A stretch of DNA of 23,145 nucleotides from Botryllus schlosseri (lineage: Eukaryota > Chordata > Ascidiacea > Stolidobranchia > Styelidae). Position numbers and translations under genes: made by a program. Position 1 is the first letter of the stretch. Every line of letters begins with the position of its first letter. The DNA is taken from the NCBI GenBank assembly GCA_000444245.1, contig ATSW01006116.1, positions 1-23,145 on the forward strand, given 5' to 3'. Positions 11,301-20,300 of the stretch are shown piece by piece. A model generated the notes under the pieces. It did no database searches, was not told the DNA's origin, and saw only the letters and a program-made list of their open reading frames with translations.

Positions 11301-14300
11301 ATTCAAGCCGCAGCTGAATTGAATCTCGATTTTAAACGCTAATATGAATTTGTAGTCTGGACAGGGTTGTAACCTTGTCACAAGGTTCCGAGTCACAAGT
11401 CAATCTCACTTTAATAGTTTTGACTCGAATCCAAGTCATTGTGTTGTGTTCACTGTTCAGTTTTGAGTTCAATCCGTAATTTTCCTTAGTCCTAACAGCT
11501 CCTGGCCGTATTTTCTAGGTACCAGGACTGATAGACGAAATACCAATAATGTGGTGACTTTACTATTCTTCGAAATTACAATCGAATGTCTGTCTTGGCC
11601 GTCCTAGTCTCGAGTCATATGACTTGGTTTGAGTCATGCACAATGACTCAAGTACAAGTCGAGTCAATACAAAAATTGACTCGAGTCGAGTCAACAAAAA
11701 ATCGCGACTCGGATCAGTACAACCCTGTCTATAAATAAATTGGTTAAATATGTTAGTAATGTGAATCATAAATATACTGTTTTTCACAATAACGACAGGT
11801 CTAGGTTCAAGCTTGTTAAAATCTTGTGCTTACGGTATGGGCCAAAATTTATCTTGCCGCATAAAGAATTGCGACATCACATAAGGGAACAATATGGTAA
11901 TGTATCAGTTGACCATCATGTGGTAACCCCTTGCACCAAGTTTATTATGTTGCCGTGCCTCTCAGCATGTTCATAAACACTGTATTCGATTTACTACGAT
12001 CTTAGATGTCACAGTTTTCAATTCTTCTTTCAGAACTGAGCTAATGGTGCTTGAATTTAAGAAAGAGCAGTGTAAAAAGGAATTGGACACGACCGCGAAA
12101 GAATTGAATAACGCGCAAGAGAGAATCAACGATGCAGATGATTTGGGGATGACTTATGATGATGTAAGGCCTTTTTCTCGAATAGATGTTTCGGGTAGTG
12201 AATTTATCATAGGGAAATTTATTGCGCATGGACTTGTGTATTCAACCGAGACAGAACAATATTCGCTTTTGGACTGAGAGTTGAATCTCAAAACCGGAAC
12301 ACGATTAGGACTTGGAAACGTTGAAATTGCTCGTCACTGCCGGAAATGCATCTCTGTCTAAATCTCTTGAAAAATACTGATCCATCTTCAGATCGTAGCT
12401 TTGATGCAAGAGAGAGACGAGCTAAGGGCTCGCGTTCGACGCGGCGAGGCTTCGAAAACGACTATCGCCGAAAGACAGGAGCTGGAACGGGCTCTCCACA
12501 CTGCCAGGGAAGAGCTCTTTCGCGAGAGGAAACACAAGAGAGAGCAACTGGAAGAAATGGACGAGGTGAGAGCGGATCATGTTTGGAACGAGCGGCGTGC
12601 TGTGTTTGGCTATTTAAAGACTGTGTACTGTTCATGGTGTCGGCAGATAGGGCTGAAGCAGTGGTTCTCAACCTCTTTGACCTCGTGAACCGGTGAAACT
12701 TCAAAAGAATTGTTGCGATCCGGTGAACCGTTAAAATCCAAAATTCACCTTAAATTTGATTATACATATGTATCCAACTTAAATGTAGCCTAATATTGGA
12801 AACTTTATTTATTGATAACCAGCCTGATTGCGATTGTTCGGTATCCGTTGAAAGAAATGCGACATTTCTATTTGCTGTAACCTTTATTATTCTGTCAAGT
12901 GTCACATAATTTCACTGTCGTAATTTAACGAAGTTTGTTTAACCCGATCGAAACGGCACACTCATTAATGATAACTGAGCGTATTTTCACGAACACGCTT
13001 TACTTAATCCAAAATTTCCTGGGTTGTTCTGGTCGTAGACAATTACAACTATTACAGATGGATAGCTATTATCAATACGCATACGTCGAGCCATAAATAA
13101 CATCTTATACTATCGAATAGCCTGTTCAAAATGCAGATTGAATACATAAAAACGTTTTGCGCAAAATACAATTCGCCACGGCGTTCGCGTGAATGTGCGC
13201 GCGTGAGATAAACCAGCGCCCGTGACCTAAATCAGCGCATCGCCGAGACATCAAATTCATTTGCAGATCTTTTCTCCTAACATGCGTTGGTTATGCCCAT
13301 TGCCCATCTATTGGAATACTTATAATCAATAATTAGTCGCACAGAAGATTATTTGAACTGGAAGTAAAAATATTTTACGAAATAACATGCGCGGGTTTTA
13401 GCAATGTATTTTCTGTTGCTGTTGAAGATTACGCATATTGAATATTTTTGCTTTTCATACTAATACACCAATACTGCCATGATGTTGTTCTGCGAGCTAC
13501 AAGATCTCCGCTATTGATATGACAGGAAATTTATGTCCGTAAATGGCTGCACTTCTGGTGAAAATGTTTCCCGTCTTTCCCGTAGTAGCCTAGCGAATAA
13601 AACGAAATGCACCGGCACATCAAAGCTCCGGTCGCGATTCTGGTATTGAAAGGTATTTTCGTGTCTGCTCGAGATTTCCGTCCACAACACGTAGGTCATT
13701 CATGAAAATTTTACGACCAGCAAAGCCAATGGCATATATTGCGCCACGCAATAAATTACTTTACAAAAATATGGTTGAATGTCGATTTTCAATTTAGCGG
13801 ATCGAGGTATGTAGAGTCTGCGGTCACGAACGCACTTCGAAACTGATTGCTGCGATGTGCGTGTTGTACAACAGCAATGTTAGTTTCAACACATGGCACG
13901 AACTCGTACAAAGGATGGTCAAGCGATTACATATACCGACGTTGTGAAATGAATCATTTCAACGTCCGCGATACTATGTTATCACCCAAACAATAACACG
14001 CGGTAATATATTTGCTGTTGTGATTAGCGAAGATTCGCTGTTGCAGATTAGGCATATCGATTGCTGCTTTTCATACTAATACAGCATTACCAACATGATG
14101 GTATTCAGTTCAGCGAGCTACAAGATCTCCAAAGCGCAATCGATATGACAGAAAATTTATGTCCGTAAATGGCTTCACTTCTGGTGAAAATGTTTCAGAT
14201 CTGGCCCATGGTAGAGAACAAAACCTAAATATGGTTGAATGTTCAATGTCCATTGTCAAATTAGCGAATAAATAGGTATGTAGAGTCGGCGGTCGAGTTG

Positions 14301-17300
14301 TGCACTTCGAAACTGATTGCTGCGATGCGCATGTCGTGATAGCTGGGTTATCAGGATGCCTATTGGTTCAATAGACAGCCCTTGTCTCAAAGCGATTGTC
14401 TACATCACCATTGTGGATGAAAGGCTTGCATAATATGACCCGGGGCCTACGATAAGTTATCGTAGGCCCCGTATGACCTAATCTTTCTTCAAATGCCCAG
14501 TAAAATAGCAGTGAAACACTGCATTTTATATTGTAGATATGACTACCTGTCAATCCAACCAATATATATTCATTTCTACTTGTTGTACAAGAGCAAGGTG
14601 TGTTTCGATAAAGCACTATCTAGTACTTAGTAACTCGTACGAAGCGATTACATACATCGGCGTCCGGCACTGTGAATTGAATCATTGAATGAGCGTCGTC
14701 AATACTACAATAACACGCGGCGCGTGTATGTGCACTGAATGCGAGACGCCTGGCATCAATCGCGCTATAGCCAACTGTAGCCATCGTTATATCAGCGGTC
14801 GTTACAGTCGATTGTATTATCGTAAGAACCTCACTCAGGTCATTTTGGAATCCTGATATTGCTGTGAAATCAGTCAGGCGATGATTCTATCCCGAACACG
14901 TCTATGTATGACGTAGTCGCAAATTCAAGAAGCAAATTCTCTTTTATTTTCAAAAAGTTGAGAACACTTCTTGGTATAGGGGCATCACCTGTTTCTCTCT
15001 CGCTTTGAGAGTAGCTCAGTTGGTTAGGCGGCTGTTTCACGATTACAGCGATATATTGGGTGTCGGTTCAAGTCTCGCGGTTCGGATTTTATGAACATTT
15101 TTCTAAATGCATTGAAATTTGGACTCGAGGCCGGCCGTTCCAGTTGGGTTAAAAGTCTCTGCAGTTTTCACATATGACTTGTCCGAAACAAGTTATAGGC
15201 TTATTTTAAACAGTTCTTTATAACACCTGCGTCATACAGACGCACACGCGAAGTAGACCATGGACTCTCTATTGCGATACCATAGGGCAACAAAATACAT
15301 TGCACATTTCAAAATAAACTTCAAATTTGATGTTTTTTATCTCTAATTAATGGACAAGCGCCCAACTTTTTGAATTTTGGAATTGAGATATAAAATTCAA
15401 AAATTGGCGACGGACAGGCAGGAAACATGGCACGGACCGGCAGTTGAGAACCATTGTGCCAAAATACGGTTTATAATTCCTATTCAACTACAAGTAGATG
15501 TAGCGATGTCAAAGGTATACTGTGACTAGTTAAAATAAATGTAAAAAACGAAATGTCAGCTTCAATTGCTGATTAGCAGAAGCGATAGTAGTGTGAAAAC
15601 TTCTGGGTAATTATACTGAGTGTAGGTAAGGAATACTTGAATTCTTCAAAGAGTAGCAGTATAGGATTGCTGACTGCTACTGGGTATAAGGTCTGGATTG
15701 CCTTGAGAAGGTAGCATACTAGTATTCGAGTTTTGCACATTTAAGTACCGTTTCTTGTACAGAAATTGATGGAGGTGGAGCATAATTTCGAGAGCATGGA
15801 GGAGCAGAAGAAGCTGGAAATCGCGAAACTGAAGGAAATCATCCAAAACAACGGGAGTGAAGACAAAAAAGCGCAGTCCAAAGCGGTAAGTTGTGATATA
15901 CTTATTTCGAAGTTGTATAGCAATTTTACGTGTTTAATTGGAACAAAACATGTGCGAGTTATCATCAGACGTGGTCAGTAAGGCTGTTTAAAAATGACGA
16001 TGTTTTCAAATTTTATTGGCTGCTTCATAAATTGATAGGTACCTAAAGAAATTTTGATTTTATTTAATGAAAATAAAGTGACCAGCTCTGGTTATCATCT
16101 ATTAATTTCGGTATTTCGTCAATGCTCATGTAGTCTGTTTATGATACTTTTGAAATGACAGATGGAACGCGCCGACGCTATTGAAGCCGAAAAGAAAACT
16201 CTTTTCGATAAAATCGAGAGCCTCGCGAGGCAGCTGCAAGACAAAGATCGGGAAATCGTATCGTTAGCCACCGAATCCAACAGGTATAGCAATGTGTAGC
16301 AGTAGCAGTGCAGCAATGTTAGTTACTGCATTTTGCCACCGAGGCATTTTTTCGGGGCGATTTCGGAACTAGTTATCCGTAAAAGGGGTCAGTAAGAAAG
16401 TACTTCCACCTTTCTCAAAGTTGTGAAATCGATTTTGCTTAATTTACATCAATTTTATGTTTGAAATCGTCACAGAATCGCACGAAATGACCAACACAAT
16501 AACCACTGAATATAATTTCGAAGATTTACCTATTTGTAGTGTCATTTTTCCCTTTGCATTGGTTGCGAAGATGCATCTACCAATCTTTGAAGTAACCCAC
16601 TTATAATTGACTGCCAACAATATACGAGCCCACGACCAAATCGACTACTTACTTGAAACCACTTGGCAAAAATCTTTGAAATTGCTGCTTCTACTCGGAA
16701 TTGAGTATGTAAACGTGAGCGTAAATCAATTTTAATTCTCAGATGCGTCAATGCCTTTATTAAAGTGCATCGACTTTGCTATCTTCCAAAAAATCCAATA
16801 TGATCAGAAAAAATTCCCGTTGTCACTTTTAGGTCGAGGGAGGAAAATCAAAGACTGAACGACAAAGTTTCTGAACTAGAGTCGAAAGTCGCGGAACAGA
16901 TTTCGCTGCGGGAAAAATGGATCGCAGAGTCGGAGAGGAACGCCAGCAGCTTGAGAAAGGAAAAGGTGGCTACACGTGTTTTGAAATGCTTTGAAATCAC
17001 GCATTCTGCAGCCGTCACACCTGCTTGAATTTGATGTATATTGATGCTGTAGGTTTTTGATGAACTGAGGTTGACCCGTTGAGGAAATGTGATAGATATC
17101 TATACTCTGCGACGATGATAGACTAGGACGGAGTCACAATTTTCGAAATTCCCCTTGAGAACTAAAGGATACCAAGTGCAAAATACCTACACATAAGTCT
17201 GCTGTGATATTATCGGAGGCGGTCGAAATAGGAAACGAAGCATAAAAAGTTCTCAACTAAGTAATTTCAAAAGGTAGCTTCGGCATTTCGTGTACGCAAA

Positions 17301-20300
17301 TCATATCACCTATGAATTTTTTACGTAAACCTTATGAATACTCACAGTGTGTATGTGATTCATATCAGAGCCTCTCACTTTCTATTTGTTTAATTTCAAA
17401 TCAATTCAGGAACTGGCCGTGGCTTCGATAAAGGGCGAAAAGCAAAGCGAGATTGAAAAAGTAATAGCGACATAGACATATTACAAGCCGGGAACTCTTC
17501 TAAATTCGCCGTCTATATGCAGATATTACAAGACCTCGATAAAGAAAAATCTCGGGCGATTCTGGAAGCGAAGTCGGCTCATCAGGAAGAAATCTGCAGG
17601 ATACGGTCTGTCGTTGAGGTTGGTGTTTTTGTATTCGCCGTAAACCGCAACTGTGTACATGATGGTAGAACTACAGAATGAAAGTGACTTCAAAAACCTT
17701 GGTATCCTGTGTTTAAGTGGACTTCCCCTGCAGCAAAGTAAACTGTAACCTGTTTTATGACGATGGGACAGCGTAGTGGCACATAGTCCAAAGGCTCGCT
17801 TGTAAAACTGGTATTGGCTCAGTAATCCGAGATCGCGCAGAAAGCAAAATGGTCTTCCCTTGTTAATAACCTGATAACAAGCGCTGGACGATTTCAGTAC
17901 TTTTGTACTTACTTTGAGTATCAATTGTAATGACTCGAGTCGGGTAGTGATGAATTATTGTGCTCTTGGCACTATCTATTTTTTTTTTCAATGAGAAATG
18001 TACTTTTGACACTTATTTCCCACTGAAGGAGCCTTGAACCTCAACTGGTCGTAAATATATACCTTGAATACATCGTATATGTAATTGGACGTTCTTCGTA
18101 TATGTTTTCTGTTTAAAAAGGAGTAGAACATACCCAAGTGTGTCTGTGGATTTGGCATTTTGACGTTCGGATGTCTTATGCAGAATTCGTCCGTCCCTAT
18201 TGGGGCAGCCGAGAGTAGTTCAATTTGACGGTTTCCTTATTTTTAATTATTTTACAATCCACTTGTTTTTTATAATGAAATCTTTGACCGTTATCCCTGA
18301 TATCGTGGCGGTTATTTCCAGACTAAGGATACAGAGATTGAGAAGCTCCGGGAAAGGCTACACAAGGAAGAGGACGCTAAGAGCGAGCTCGCCAATAAAT
18401 TGAGGATGGAATCGCAAGAAGAGGTAGGCGTGTTGTCATTTTCTGTAATATTATATGCAATTGTCACCGGCGCAATGCTCTGGCATTTGTGGACCTGTCT
18501 GAAAGTGTGAGTATTCGACTGTTTGGTCGCATACAGTAGTGTACGTAGAGGTCGTCAATTGTGTGTTAGGCTATTTGGTGTATAATGTGCGCAATGCGCA
18601 TACATCATTCCTAACTGATGCAATGTCACCTATCAAAGTAAACGGTGGTGTTTTTTCCCTGAATAATTCCCCCAGAGTAGTGTGTTGCCTCACTGGTAGC
18701 ATTCAAGGCAGTGCGTTGCCGTATTTTTCTGCTTCAAGCCCAATTTCTTCCTGTGTGTCACATTCACTCCTGGATATATCCATTCACGTATATTTTTAGG
18801 CAACGGTTTATCTAAATTTCATTTCACAGATCCGTAACGTGTTGCAAAAAGAGAGGTCGGATTGGGAGAGAGAAAAAGAGGTATCTGAACACCGGCAGGA
18901 GGAAATGAGAAAAGCTAAATTCGAAAAAGAAAAATCCAAACTCTCTTCGGAAGTCGAAGAGGCCAGAAACAAATGTCAAATCGCGACGGAACAAATTTCT
19001 AGGCTGAGAACGGTAAGGCGTCCATAAATTTTGGTATGGTTTGTAGAATGTTTAATTCGTGAAAGAGCTTTGAGTCTAATCGATCATGAAATTGATTGCA
19101 CACTCACCCATGATCATACAGCGTTCTGATTTTGAACCAATATCGTGACGATAATATTCAAGTTGTGGGATTGATTACTGGCGAACAGTTGTAGTCGAAG
19201 TAATCAGCATTGCTACTCAAGTTGAAGTAGAAGTCGCGCCATAGATTCATACTCAAATACATGTAGAAAAGGTTATCTCAAAGACGCTAGGAAAAGTACG
19301 TTATGTATTTTTGTCTTTGATGTTTTTCGGCATATACACCGACTCATGATCTGTGCATATGCATACCGTGAGTGCATGATGTGCATATGCGGATGGACAA
19401 GGAAGGTACAGATATAGCCTTTAAGGCTTTTTAAGTCATGCACCACCACTCCATGCTATCCCGGTAATGCTGAGCGCCAAGCGGGGAAGTCATGGCTACC
19501 AGTGTTACTAATCAGGTCTTTGGTCTGACCCGGCCGGGGATTGAACCGTACAATTGGAGCACTGAACACATCCCGAATGAAAGGCTATAGGTTGCGATCC
19601 CGTCAATTTTTGCGGACGAAATCGCACCGAATTGATTGCCGTGTGTTGACTGGATTTGGTTGCAGGAGATCGAAGAGTTGCGATTGGAAAACAGGAAGCA
19701 ACTTCAAGAAAAGCTGGACGCGGTTTCGCATGCCCGCGAACAGGAAAGAAAAGATCAAGCCAAGGTAAAGTTCTCACCTTTTGAAATCCAGGTTGGCTAT
19801 GTGTGCAGTAGTGAGTGAAGGAATTTGGATTCAAATCCCAAATAAAGTGTTTCGCTTCAAGTTGATTCTGAATTCTGTTTGACAGAGTTTGTCCCATCGC
19901 AATAGTGTTAATCAGAATCTAAATCCCAATTACATTGTAATGCTTGGAATAACGAGGAAGACACGGTGGCCGAGTGTTGCCACGGTCGAATCATTCCTGC
20001 GATTCCACATCTCTTCATTTTTTCAGAAATACGAGCAGTTGAAGACCGAATTGACGGAGCTCAACGAAGCAGAAATGGCTGTTCACACAAGCAAGTACAA
20101 TAAATTGGAAGAAGAATTGCGAAATGCAAAGCAAGAGAAGCACGACGCTCTGCTGAAGGTACGGAGATTTAGCCGCACGAATTTAATGCATTACGTTAAG
20201 CAAGCAGGGGGCTTTGACTGTATCCGGCAGACATCGAGTATGATTGCTGTTCATGACTTTATCGTATTTTGTTGAGATGAAACCCTTTCTTTACTCTTTA

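Larger units (their letters stand above)
12659..15456. mobile_element. Non-autonomous hAT-like DNA transposon, about 2.8 kb
   Basis: The left end is CAGTGGTTCTCAACC and the right end CGGCAGTTGAGAACCATTG, forming imperfect terminal inverted repeats. The ends CAGTGGTTCTCAAC and GGACCGGCAGTTGAGAACC are typical of hAT elements (Charlie-type and relatives). No open frame of transposase size exists; the longest nearby is about 80 codons. The interior has a tandem duplication, a perfect palindrome and a tRNA-like sequence (separate entries). An imperfect inverted repeat at 15362-15407 lies near the right end. No convincing 8-bp target duplication flanks it, which suggests age or inexact edges. Without it the host intron would be about 400 bp; its left end is only 93 bp past the exon 12 donor. 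Confidence 0.7.
12566..15762. other. Intron 12 (3,197 bp), the largest intron
   Basis: Mostly the hAT-like element at 12659-15456. The remaining 306 bp before exon 13 hold no recognised feature. No exon is needed here, since exons 12 and 13 join in phase 0. Confidence 0.75.

Noticed and set aside
15005-15087. Functional tRNA gene
   Set aside because: Acceptor stem unpaired and no proper anticodon loop, so it is kept only as tRNA-derived repeat.
17526-17924. Minus-strand open frame of 132 codons
   Set aside because: It overlaps exon 17 and intron 17, has no splice context and no recognisable protein. Chance.
19508-19897. Minus-strand open frame of 129 codons
   Set aside because: It runs through the SINE-like fragment and across exon 20. 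The reading is explained by the repeat and antisense coding.
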